This document shows positions 40,163 to 48,063 of a stretch of 64,000 nucleotides of DNA, one piece after another. Source of the stretch: Cytophagales bacterium (lineage in GTDB: Bacteria > Bacteroidota > Bacteroidia > Cytophagales > Microscillaceae); the NCBI GenBank assembly GCA_004293905.1, contig RDZE01000025.1, positions 62,001 to 126,000 of the forward strand, read 5' to 3'. A program made the translations under genes and the position numbers. A model generated the notes under the pieces. It did not search any database, was not told the origin of the DNA, and saw only the letters and a list, made by a program, of their open reading frames with translations. Every line of letters starts with the position of its first letter. Within the stretch, counting starts at the first letter, position 1.

Positions 40163-40594
40163 TTAGTTTTCTTTACTCATTTGATACGCATAAAAATCCC
40201 TCGCTTCTTTTTGTGAAATTTCTTCTACATCGGGATTATCTGCGATTGTTTTCATCAATGCGAGCAGGTTTTCATACTTTGATGAATTTTCATCAGTAAC
40301 ATTCAATATCCTGTTAAGCATAAAAACAGTCATTGGTGTTGGCTTACGTGCCAAAGAGTCCAATAAGGCAACTTCATAATCTTGTTTTTCCAAGAAGTGT
40401 ACCACAGGAAAGGGCGTGCCCGCTTCCATTGTCGGGTATTTTTCTATCAATTCAAACAAAGGTATTATAAACTGTTCGGGATTATCGCTTGCCAATAAAT
40501 CCTGCTTCAGTTCATACAATACTTTCACATTGTCCGATTCGTACTTTTGAGGTACAAAGTGATAGATGCGGTCTAATAGGTTTTGTGTTGTCAT
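40163..40594 (-). CDS. Hypothetical helical immunity-like protein
   Basis: A 143-residue alpha-helical protein with HEAT-like spacing (LLALMKTIADNPDVEEIS; EKYPTMEAGTPFPVVHFLE). I set the start at the ATG at 40594 (MTTQNLLDR) rather than the in-frame TTG at 40609. Resembles Imm30-type proteins in composition; assignment is weak. Lies between other minus-strand immunity-type genes. Confidence 0.55.
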   Translation of the reverse strand: MTTQNLLDRIYHFVPQKYESDNVKVLYELKQDLLASDNPEQFIIPLFELIEKYPTMEAGTPFPVVHFLEKQDYEVALLDSLARKPTPMTVFMLNRILNVTDENSSKYENLLALMKTIADNPDVEEISQKEARDFYAYQMSKEN

Positions 40595-40612
40595 ATTTTT
40601 ATAAAACAATTA

Positions 40613-40843
40613 TTAAATCTGAGCAAGCAATGTAAGATATTCTCTGATGTTTGTTTTGATCAGATATTCTGAGGTGTAATCCCCACCCAAAGCAGGCAAT
40701 GGGGCGAAGCCATAGCATTCGTCTTTGGTGAACAATCCTAATTTCTTGATTGCCTTTTTATGCAAGGGCTCCCATAACACATTTTTTCTGTAATCTTTGC
40801 TTACAAATCCGGAGTCAAACAAAGTTTCAAATGTTCCCGTCAT
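40613..40843 (-). pseudogene. DUF1851 C-terminal fragment
   Basis: A 76-residue remnant (ATG at 40843) whose sequence HKKAIKKLGLFTKDECYGFAP then LPALGGDYTS matches the last third of DUF1851-type immunity proteins, including the intact one at 38434-38982. The N-terminal two thirds (the GAD-like part) are missing. Either a decayed duplicate or a shortened functional gene. The stop is 18 bp from the next gene. Confidence 0.55.
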
Positions 40844-40883
40844 TTTCCTAATTTTTTTAGTGTAAATATTCAATTTTAAAATA

Positions 40884-41258
40884 CTAATCTTCTATCCATT
40901 GAATAAAATCCGCTTTTTCTTGATGTTTAAAGAAATAATGCAGTGCTTCATAAGCGATTGAAGTTGGATAACAAAAAGCCAAAGGATACACGTCCGATTG
41001 CCCATTCGATAGCACGAAATCCAGAGTTTCAATATTTTTTTGATTTTCAGGATTTTCCGAATGAAATGATTTTGAAACATTATCTTCAAAAAAACAAAGC
41101 CAAGCCCAATTATCGTTTTTTAGCAAAGAAATACTTATTTTACCCTCATAATCAAGCCGAATTTCTGAATACTGATGGTGATTATATGCTGCTAAATAAC
41201 TTTCCAACTCGGTTAGATTTTTAGCTGTGAAATCTTGATTATCAATTTTTAATCTCAT
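40884..41258 (-). CDS. Imm1-like immunity protein
   Basis: A 124-residue protein. The pattern NWAWLCFFEDN, then LDFVLSNGQSDVYPLAF and a C-terminal ALHYFFKHQEKADFIQWIED resembles immunity protein Imm1, usually paired with deaminase-type or other toxins. ATG at 41256-41258. No toxin gene is adjacent. The gap upstream (41259-41377) contains a possible broken small gene. Confidence 0.65.
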   Translation of the reverse strand: MRLKIDNQDFTAKNLTELESYLAAYNHHQYSEIRLDYEGKISISLLKNDNWAWLCFFEDNVSKSFHSENPENQKNIETLDFVLSNGQSDVYPLAFCYPTSIAYEALHYFFKHQEKADFIQWIED

Positions 41259-41377
41259 TATTTTTTAATTCCTTACAGAGTTCTTCTATTTTTTCTATTG
41301 CTAAATCTGTTATTTGAACAAAAAATCATAGGTTGAACCCACATTGGTTAATTTTTTTACAATTTTCATTGGAGGTT
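41259..41377 (-). other. Gap with remnant of a small gene
   Basis: Reading leftward, a 19-codon frame starts at an ATG (41367-41369), MKIVKKLTNVGSTYDFLFK, and stops at 41310-41312. The next frame continues QITDLAIEKIEELCKELKNN and stops inside the Imm1 gene. One base change would join them, so this may be a frameshifted short protein of the immunity row. Weak evidence. Confidence 0.3.
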
Positions 41378-42127
41378 TCAAATTTTGCTTTGTCCATGAT
41401 TGACTGTTGTTAAGTTTTCTAAAAAATCTGTAAAACTGTCTGCCACTTTCACAAAAGGTACTCTCCTTAATTCTTCTTCAATTTGCTTGCCCAAAGCAGT
41501 CCGCTTGTCAATCTGCGTTGGGTCTGTGAGTCCGTATTTTTTGAGAATGGCTTGTTCCTTATCGGCATAATACGTGCCATGAAACTTGGCGGGATAATAC
41601 CACATATTATAGTAATAATAGATACTTCCGTAGTCTTCTTCAGCCAATGATATACAAAGTAAATCTCCTGCCTGGATGTCCCCACATTGACCAATAGATA
41701 TCAGCTTATCGGGTAGCACATTAAAATCGTGTTTGGAATATTCGTTGGCTGCAATGATTTCACCAAGCTCCTTCTGCCATTTATTGAGTTGTTCGACTTT
41801 CATTGTTGTCTCTCTCCAAAATCCGCAAAACATTACTATGGCAGGTTGCACAGGTCTATTGTTATCTCTTACCCAAAACAAGGGCGTTTCAAAATAGACC
41901 TTTTTCATTCTTTCCCATTCTTCTTCATCTTCAAATCTATAACCAGATTCTATAATGTCTATGTCTCCATGACTAACATAGCCTCCGTTATTTGCCAACA
42001 AAAATTGCTTGTAGTCTTGGGGCAGTGCAGGATAGTCGAATTTTTCTGACAAGGCGGCTTCCAAATGCAGCAAGTCATTTTCAGTCAGTTTTGGAAAGGA
42101 ATGTTTGAGGGTGAATGAAAGGGTCAT
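41378..42127 (-). CDS. SMI1/KNR4 (SUKH) family immunity protein
   Basis: A 249-residue SUKH-superfamily protein. The signature is near the N-terminus: FDYPALPQDYKQFLLANNGG (about residues 31-50), followed by a beta-rich core with GDLLCISLAEEDYGSIYYYY and a helical tail. SUKH proteins bind and neutralise diverse nuclease toxins. No SUKH-linked toxin was found nearby. The neighbouring gene at 42218 also looks SUKH-like. Confidence 0.8.
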   Translation of the reverse strand: MTLSFTLKHSFPKLTENDLLHLEAALSEKFDYPALPQDYKQFLLANNGGYVSHGDIDIIESGYRFEDEEEWERMKKVYFETPLFWVRDNNRPVQPAIVMFCGFWRETTMKVEQLNKWQKELGEIIAANEYSKHDFNVLPDKLISIGQCGDIQAGDLLCISLAEEDYGSIYYYYNMWYYPAKFHGTYYADKEQAILKKYGLTDPTQIDKRTALGKQIEEELRRVPFVKVADSFTDFLENLTTVNHGQSKI

Positions 42128-42217
42128 CAGTATAAATTTTTAGATTTAAATCTGTTTTATGGACATTTTTCTAATTCAAAATCATCTTAATCAGAACCCT
42201 CAGTTATTGATTTATGC

Positions 42218-42715
42218 TTAAAATATGTCAGTATCATAAGCATCTCCAAGGCTTTGAAAATCATTCTCAAGCCAAAAAAAATTTTCTTTTTGCTTTAAGA
42301 TAGATACAATGAGTTCTGTAAAATTCAAAGCAATAACAGAACAACTCCCAACTACTGCGTGTCTATCCCAAAAAGAATCGTAACATTTACCTAATCTGTT
42401 TTTATTCAAATCAATTGTAATATATTGCGAATTTTGGGCTTTTCCAATGATGAACCAATCAAAGCTTATGTCATTTTCGTAGGATTGACCAACTATAATT
42501 GGATTGGCTCTTACAATAGTATCAAATGGAACTATATCCAGACGGTAAGGAGAATTAATCCAAAGAGAGATACCCCCACAAAGTTGGTAAAACTGAAACA
42601 TATCTTCAGGAATTACTATGCCATTGATGTCGGCGTTTACTGTTTGAGGAGGAAGGACTATATGTTCAGATTTCATTATAATTTCTTTTATGATTTGTAT
42701 TATGTTTGGTTGCAT
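42218..42715 (-). CDS. SUKH-like immunity protein
   Basis: A 165-residue protein of SMI1/KNR4-like architecture: a start with GIVIPEDMFQFYQLCGG, then a central strand-rich core with RLDIVPFDTIVRANPIIVG and YITIDLNKNRLGKCYDSF. It is shorter than the previous gene and only distantly similar. About 90 bp of non-coding DNA separates the two. Confidence 0.65.
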   Translation of the reverse strand: MQPNIIQIIKEIIMKSEHIVLPPQTVNADINGIVIPEDMFQFYQLCGGISLWINSPYRLDIVPFDTIVRANPIIVGQSYENDISFDWFIIGKAQNSQYITIDLNKNRLGKCYDSFWDRHAVVGSCSVIALNFTELIVSILKQKENFFWLENDFQSLGDAYDTDIF

Positions 42716-42724
42716 ACTATTGAA

Positions 42725-43327
42725 TTAAACTTTTTCTAAAAGGTGAACAATTCCGTAAAAATCTGCATTGCCTAAGAAAGTATTGGTTCTTGATTCATCA
42801 AAATAGATGGTTTTCACTTCATACATTCCTTGTTCAATAGACAGCTCAATCTTTTGCTCTTCATCAAGATAAAAATGAATGGCACAAGCGTCAAACAATA
42901 CATACTCCCTTTCTTTCAAATCAAGTATTCCGTTGCTTTGCCAACCTGCAAGCCTGTTGAGCTGTTCGGGTACAAGCAAGTCTTGAATGCCGTTATCTCT
43001 GTTGGAGTTTCTGACGATAAAAAACTTTTGACTGCTTTCCTGCACGATGGTTGTGAGAATTTTTGGGTCTCCCCACAAGGTAATGGCAAGGTGCTGCAAA
43101 GCTTGAAACTCAAAAAAGGCAATATCTTGCCCTTTGTGATTGCCACAGACGGTGCATACTTTTGCATAATCAGAGGTTTCAGGGTTATTCCATTCATCTC
43201 CGTCTTCCAAATCTACCAAATCTCCCGCCTCGATGGACTTAACCGAAAAACAGCCGCTCCAAAAGGGCAGTAATCTTTTGGGCAATAAAATCATCGGGCC
43301 GCCTGTGGTGTCTATCCAGTGTTGCAT
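42725..43327 (-). CDS. Imm21-like immunity protein
   Basis: A 200-residue protein beginning MQHWIDTTGGPMILLPK, the opening pattern of Imm21 immunity proteins, with the SDYAKVC and QALQHLAITLWGDP segments later. The stop is 9 bp before the SUKH-like gene. Its ATG abuts the stop of the HEAT-type gene at 43327. Confidence 0.7.
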   Translation of the reverse strand: MQHWIDTTGGPMILLPKRLLPFWSGCFSVKSIEAGDLVDLEDGDEWNNPETSDYAKVCTVCGNHKGQDIAFFEFQALQHLAITLWGDPKILTTIVQESSQKFFIVRNSNRDNGIQDLLVPEQLNRLAGWQSNGILDLKEREYVLFDACAIHFYLDEEQKIELSIEQGMYEVKTIYFDESRTNTFLGNADFYGIVHLLEKV

Positions 43328-43764
43328 TAGGGAAGTAGTTGTTTTAATAAACTAAAATCTTCTTTTTCTAATTGATACTTTGCCTTTTCTTCCTCATTGA
43401 GTGAATTTACAAAGTTTTGCAAATGCTCAATTCCTTTCAGTATCTCCGTTTTGGCATCTTTAGCGACTGCTTTGCGATAATTGCCTTCATAAATAGCTAC
43501 TAATAAGTGAAAAATAGCTTTTTGCAGATTTGCTTTGTGTTGGAACAAATCCGATAAAAAAGGTATGGCGTAAGCCGTTGCTTCGTAAATAGTGCCTTGG
43601 TGATAAATATTGCTCCATAATTCCTGCATACAGTCTTGTAACTCCTTTTCATCTTCCAAAAGGTAGAGGTCTTCTAATATTTCGGGTACATCTTCGGCAC
43701 TGCCATAAGCATGGCTCAGTTGCTCCCAACCAATGTTTTTTAGCTCTGAAAGTAGATTTTGCAT
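43327..43764 (-). CDS. HEAT-like immunity protein
   Basis: A 145-residue helical protein with the recognisable segment WEQLSHAYGSAEDVPEILED and HQGTIYEATAYAIPFLSDL, frequent in immunity loci. I chose the ATG at 43764 (MQNLLSEL); the extension upstream would overlap the neighbouring gene by 52 bp. The actual overlap with that gene is none (the neighbour ends at 43776). Confidence 0.6.
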   Translation of the reverse strand: MQNLLSELKNIGWEQLSHAYGSAEDVPEILEDLYLLEDEKELQDCMQELWSNIYHQGTIYEATAYAIPFLSDLFQHKANLQKAIFHLLVAIYEGNYRKAVAKDAKTEILKGIEHLQNFVNSLNEEEKAKYQLEKEDFSLLKQLLP

Positions 43765-43775
43765 AAGTGTTTTTG

Positions 43776-45014
43776 TTATGAATTTACTAAATCGTTCCAA
43801 AAAGGATTGTCCCAATAATAAACACAAGCATGTTTTGAGCGTATGTATTTCTTAATATATGGCTTGACAGCTTGCAAGAGCGAGGCATCTTTATTTGCAT
43901 TTGCAAAAATACCGAAACAATCATCCACGATTGTATTCACATCTTCATTGTCTGAATATAAGCCCTTCATCCATTTTTTGAGGTATTTTTCTTCGCCTGT
44001 GATGCGGTACAAAGCAAAAGCGGCAGCGGTTTTGAGTGCTTCGCTTGCTTTCACGCCTGTATATCCCGGTTGCTTGTGGTCATAAGTTACAAAAGCACCG
44101 TTGATAATTCTTTGTAAGGCATTAATACAAACTCTATTTTGAGGAGCGATTCTGCCAATAGCGATGGCTGCACTCCTTGCCCTTCCCTCATAGCCTAAAT
44201 AAGCCAAATTGGGCAATAAAGCATCTATGGCACGCTCATCGCCTATTTGCCCCAAGGCTCTTGCAGAATAGCCTTTAATGTCTGCATTATGAGAGGAAAG
44301 ACATTCTGTCAAACCTGGTACGGCAAGTTTTGCTAAAGGAGAATGACAAGCAATTCGCTCTAATACTTCTGCCGAACGCCAAGCAATGTTATTATCATCT
44401 CCTTGCAAACCCACTACAAGATTCCAGATATGGTCTTCCAATAATTGACTGTTTTGTGGCTCTGCCAAAGTGCGGATGTGCTCATCTGTAAAAGTCCGTA
44501 AAAACTTGTCCCACACTTCTCTGTCTTCTTCAAGACGTTCGCCATAATAGGCATCATAAGCCGTAGTCCCCCAAGAGTCGCCTTCCTGCCAATGGCTTAT
44601 CCATTTTTTGTCAGTTACGGTGAGTTCAAAAAGAATTTGGGGAAGTTTTTTCTCATCTTTCCATTTGCCGTTTTTACAATAATAAAAAGTGTGCTTCAAG
44701 ATGCTGGGATAGTTTTTGGTTTCTACAACTTTGACGGATTTCACAAAATCACAGGATTTCATAAAAAGTATGTATTCTTCAAAATCGCAACTGAAATGAG
44801 TGTCATTTGCATCTTGGGCATTTTTTATATATTCAGTTAAATATTCTTCTACCGCCGATTTCTCGTGGCGGATGCTCCAATCAGACATAACCCTTACAAA
44901 AAAATCCTTGCTTGCGGGTATGCCCACAAAATCACCATACACATTAAAAATTCTGAGTTGAACTTTGGTATCTTTGATTTTCTCAATGCGAACGCCGTAT
45001 AGGTCTGTGGACAT
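43776..45014 (-). CDS. HEAT-repeat immunity-type protein
   Basis: A 412-residue protein. The N-terminal half (1-215) is beta/alpha of unknown kind with a WISHWQEGDSWGTTAYDAY segment; the C-terminal half has HEAT repeats, for example ADIKGYSARALGQIGDERAID and GYEGRARSAAIAIGRIAPQN. It is the longest member of the immunity row. Likely binds a partner protein; partner unknown. Confidence 0.65.
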   Translation of the reverse strand: MSTDLYGVRIEKIKDTKVQLRIFNVYGDFVGIPASKDFFVRVMSDWSIRHEKSAVEEYLTEYIKNAQDANDTHFSCDFEEYILFMKSCDFVKSVKVVETKNYPSILKHTFYYCKNGKWKDEKKLPQILFELTVTDKKWISHWQEGDSWGTTAYDAYYGERLEEDREVWDKFLRTFTDEHIRTLAEPQNSQLLEDHIWNLVVGLQGDDNNIAWRSAEVLERIACHSPLAKLAVPGLTECLSSHNADIKGYSARALGQIGDERAIDALLPNLAYLGYEGRARSAAIAIGRIAPQNRVCINALQRIINGAFVTYDHKQPGYTGVKASEALKTAAAFALYRITGEEKYLKKWMKGLYSDNEDVNTIVDDCFGIFANANKDASLLQAVKPYIKKYIRSKHACVYYWDNPFWNDLVNS

Positions 45015-45051
45015 AGTTTTCTCAGTTTATTGCCTAAAATTGCTCCAAATT

Positions 45052-45210
45052 CTATTTTTTATGTCTTTCATTCTCCTTATCAAAGGCTTGACGCGAAGCA
45101 ATGGCTACTTCTTGCGGATGTTTTTGCAGCCAATCCTGAAATTGGAAAAAATCCTCCGGAAAAGGGAAACCAAAAAGATTTTGGAGCTTAAGTTGGGGTT
45201 GGGTTTTCAT
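45052..45210 (-). pseudogene. Short fragment of an immunity-type gene
   Basis: A 52-residue frame, ATG at 45210, starting MKTQPQLKLQNLFGFPFPED and ending ERHKK. The LFGFPFPEDFFQFQDWL part looks like the N-terminus of a larger protein whose rest is missing. Stop at 45052-45054. It lies between the HEAT-repeat gene and the zinc-ribbon gene. Confidence 0.45.
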
Positions 45211-45242
45211 GATATGAGTTTCTTTTTTTGAGCAAATTATCA

Positions 45243-45695
45243 TCACAATGTTGAATAATTAATGACTTCCCTCTCATAAGAAGCCTCTACAATAGGATTT
45301 TCTCCTTCCTGAGCATAATAACCTGCTTTTGTAACTTTCAAAACTTGAAATGAGCCACTGAGTTTTCTTTTTGCGACCTCTTCCTCCTGAAAAATAACGC
45401 TGACTCTCACCTTTTTCTCCTCCTGAGCACCTTGGTAGGATTGCTCCACTTTTGCCACTACGTACCAAATAATGCTGTCTTTTTGTGGCTTTGGAGTAGC
45501 TAACAATTTAAGCAATGCCCCTGTTTCTACTTCGGTGCGCACCCTGATAGAAAAATTTTCTTGGCAACTGTGGCATTGATGTATTTTATCGCTTTCCTGC
45601 CATTGATAATCGCCTCCAGTAGGCGGAAGCGAATGTATCGCATTGGCGGTGGCTTGTGTTTTTGTATTGCAATAAGGACAAAGAAATGTAAACAT
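45243..45695 (-). CDS. Zinc-ribbon protein of unknown function
   Basis: A 150-residue protein with two CxxC-type pairs, FLCPYCNTK and IHQCHSCQEN, forming a zinc ribbon, then a beta-rich domain without a known family. The start at 45695 is favoured by GGAG six bases upstream of ATG on the minus strand; the 66-codon extension upstream is mostly hydrophobic frame noise. A -7-like TATATTTG lies at 45738-45745 (minus strand). Confidence 0.7.
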   Translation of the reverse strand: MFTFLCPYCNTKTQATANAIHSLPPTGGDYQWQESDKIHQCHSCQENFSIRVRTEVETGALLKLLATPKPQKDSIIWYVVAKVEQSYQGAQEEKKVRVSVIFQEEEVAKRKLSGSFQVLKVTKAGYYAQEGENPIVEASYEREVINYSTL

Positions 45696-45905
45696 AAGTA
45701 CTCCTTTTTTTTGTACCCACAAGGTTTTATAGAAAATCAAATATACTAATTTTCCAAAGAAATAAGTAATTTTTGAGCCCTTAAAAATACTCATAAAATC
45801 AATCAAAATGGTTTTTATGAAAAAGAAAAAAAATACACTTTCGCAAATCATAGCAGCAGTCTTGTTAATAGGCTTGGGCTTAATAGTAGGCAATCAGGTA
45901 GGGAC

Positions 45906-46907
45906 TTGGTTCAGATCCCTATTGCGCTTTTTGCCCTCTTTTTCGTATTGGCATGGCACGAATTAGGGCACGTATTGGCGGGGCTTTCGGTCGGTTTTGA
46001 GTTCCGAATGTACACCGTAGGGGCTTTGATGATAGAAAAAGAAGAAGGGAGATTGCGCCTTAAATGGAATCGAAATTTGAATCTTTTTGGAGGGGTTGCT
46101 CTTTGTTTGCCACGCACCACAGAAAACCTCATTCGCCGTTTTATGACCTTTGTCGCGGGCGGTCCTTTGTCAAGTCTGTTGCTCAGTATTTTGGCAGCAG
46201 TGGTATTTTGGCTTATCCCTACTGAACCTTTTCAAGGGCTTAATTTCAGCCTTTCCATCTTCCACCTCATTTGTGCACTTTTTTCATTTGCCATTTTTTT
46301 GGTTACCATTATCCCTATGCAAGCAGGTGGTTTTTATACTGATGGCGGGCGTTTGCTGAACCTTAGCAAAGGAGGCAATCAGGCAACTTTAGAAACCGTT
46401 TTGTTGCAAGCAAGCACTACCCTCATGAGCGGAGAACGCCCCGCAAAACTCAGCGAAACGATGCTTTTGGAAGCCCTCGATTTACCCATAGAAACGCCTT
46501 TCAAAGCCTATTTGCATAGCATGTTGCATTATCATTATTTAGACTGTGGAAAAACAGACGAAGCCGCCGAACAATTGGCAAAATACGAAAGCTATCTTGC
46601 ACACATTCCTTCGGGCTATCAGGCTACAGTATGGCTCGATAAGGCGTATTTTGAGGCGTATTACCTACGCAATGCCGATGCTGCAAAAGGTAGTTTTGCA
46701 AAAGCTGAAATAGGCGCGGTCATTACACCCTCAAAGGTATTGCGCACAGAAGCCGCGATTGCACTTGCGGAAAACAACCCAGAAAAAGCCATGGAAAAAG
46801 CCCAAAAAGCACTCAACGCATTGCCCAAATCTATGGACAAAGGCTCTGCCAAAGCCGAAAAAGAATGGCTGGAAAAAATAATAAACGAAGCGCAAAACAA
46901 AACATAA
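45906..46907 (+). CDS. M50-type site-2 metalloprotease-like protein, probable frameshift at the start
   Basis: A 333-residue membrane protein frame starting with TTG at 45906. HELGHVLAGL carries the HExxH zinc site, with FVAGGPLSSL and a C-terminal TPR-like helical region (about 160-330), as in site-2 protease-like proteins. An ATG at 45817 in another frame encodes MKKKKNTLSQIIAAVLLIGL, a first transmembrane helix that would fit directly before VQIPIALFALFF. One base missing near 45905 would fuse them. So the true gene may be 45817-46907 with a frameshift. The stop overlaps the RNA ligase start by one base. Confidence 0.7.
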   Translation: MVQIPIALFALFFVLAWHELGHVLAGLSVGFEFRMYTVGALMIEKEEGRLRLKWNRNLNLFGGVALCLPRTTENLIRRFMTFVAGGPLSSLLLSILAAVVFWLIPTEPFQGLNFSLSIFHLICALFSFAIFLVTIIPMQAGGFYTDGGRLLNLSKGGNQATLETVLLQASTTLMSGERPAKLSETMLLEALDLPIETPFKAYLHSMLHYHYLDCGKTDEAAEQLAKYESYLAHIPSGYQATVWLDKAYFEAYYLRNADAAKGSFAKAEIGAVITPSKVLRTEAAIALAENNPEKAMEKAQKALNALPKSMDKGSAKAEKEWLEKIINEAQNKT

Positions 46908-47941
46908 TGAACAATGAAAACCCTGCTTATGAAAAAATAACCCAACATACTAAAAATTGGGGCTTGGAAGAAAAACAACTCCAAGAACTCCAAAAAATGA
47001 CTTGGGTAGTAAGCGAAAAAATACACGGTGCTAATTTTAGTTTTGTATTCGAGGGGCATCAACTTTTTTTTGCGAAGCGAAAAGCCTACCTGCAATGGAA
47101 AGACGATTTTTTTGGCTTTCAGGAGGTAGTGAGGCAATTGGAAGAAAAACTGATGCTTTTTTTTGAGCAGTTGTCCTTGCACTACACCGCCAAACAATAC
47201 ATACTCTATGGAGAATTGTGTGGCGGTGCTTACCCTCACCCCGAAGTAGTGCCTAATGAAAAAGTACAAGCCATACAAACAGGTATTTACTACCACCCCG
47301 ATATTCTTTTTTTCGCATTCGATGTGGCTTTGGTGCAAGAAAATGGGCAAAAAACCTACCTTGACCACCCTACGATGATCGAATGGCTCAATGCATTTCA
47401 ACTAAGGCACGCGCCTGTATTGAAGGTAGGCAAATGGCAGGAAGTACTCTCTTTCGATACCAGAATTGACTCTGCCCTGCCCGCACTTTTGGGCTTGCCT
47501 GCCTTGCCTCAAAACCTCATAGAAGGCATCGTAGTAAAACCTTGGATACACAGCACTGCCAAAACGCTGACTTTCAGACCAATACTAAAAATTAAGAATG
47601 TAGAATTTGAGGAGGAGGAAAAATTTCATCAGGCAGAAAAATGGACAGCCCATACAACGAACTTCCCGAATAGTTTTAGTGAAAGTTTAGCCCCTTTTGT
47701 AGAAACACTTACAAACGCCGCCAATACTAACCGCCTACAAAGTGCTGTTTCTAAGGTAGGCGCGCCCAACCCCTACGATAGCCAAAGAATGGAAGCAATC
47801 AGGACAGAAATGCGCAACGACATACTGCAAGATTTTGAAGAAAACTTTCCGCAATGGATTGGTAGCCTTAGTTCCAAAGAACAACAATGGATTTTGGACA
47901 GACTCAATGCCAAAATTAATTGGCTTTTGCACACAATTTGA
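46907..47941 (+). CDS. Rnl2-type RNA ligase
   Basis: A 344-residue nucleotidyltransferase of the T4 Rnl2/RNA-editing ligase family. Motif I with the adenylated Lys is VVSEKIHGANFSF, followed by motif III-like ILYGELCGG, motif IV EGIVVKPW and motif V ILKIKN. Rnl2 ligases seal 3'-OH/5'-phosphate nicks in double-stranded RNA. Start at ATG 46907 (MNNENPAY), overlapping the preceding stop as TAATG. A role in RNA repair is inference. Confidence 0.85.
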   Translation: MNNENPAYEKITQHTKNWGLEEKQLQELQKMTWVVSEKIHGANFSFVFEGHQLFFAKRKAYLQWKDDFFGFQEVVRQLEEKLMLFFEQLSLHYTAKQYILYGELCGGAYPHPEVVPNEKVQAIQTGIYYHPDILFFAFDVALVQENGQKTYLDHPTMIEWLNAFQLRHAPVLKVGKWQEVLSFDTRIDSALPALLGLPALPQNLIEGIVVKPWIHSTAKTLTFRPILKIKNVEFEEEEKFHQAEKWTAHTTNFPNSFSESLAPFVETLTNAANTNRLQSAVSKVGAPNPYDSQRMEAIRTEMRNDILQDFEENFPQWIGSLSSKEQQWILDRLNAKINWLLHTI

Positions 47942-48063
47942 ACAGAATTTTAGGCACTCACTCAAAAAAAACTGAAAAACATGCACCTTTGCAAGAAAAT
48001 TGCAGTTAAAAGATAGTAAATTAAAAATATTATTGCCATCATTTTTTTCATACAATATCTGAT

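Noticed and set aside
37403-45695. A toxin gene within the immunity row
   Set aside because: No frame with RHS, LXG, nuclease or deaminase character is present on either strand; only immunity-size genes are found.
45696-45893. 66-residue hydrophobic extension of the zinc-ribbon protein
   Set aside because: A GGAG ribosome-binding site precedes the ATG at 45695, and the extension runs into the region of the divergent gene.
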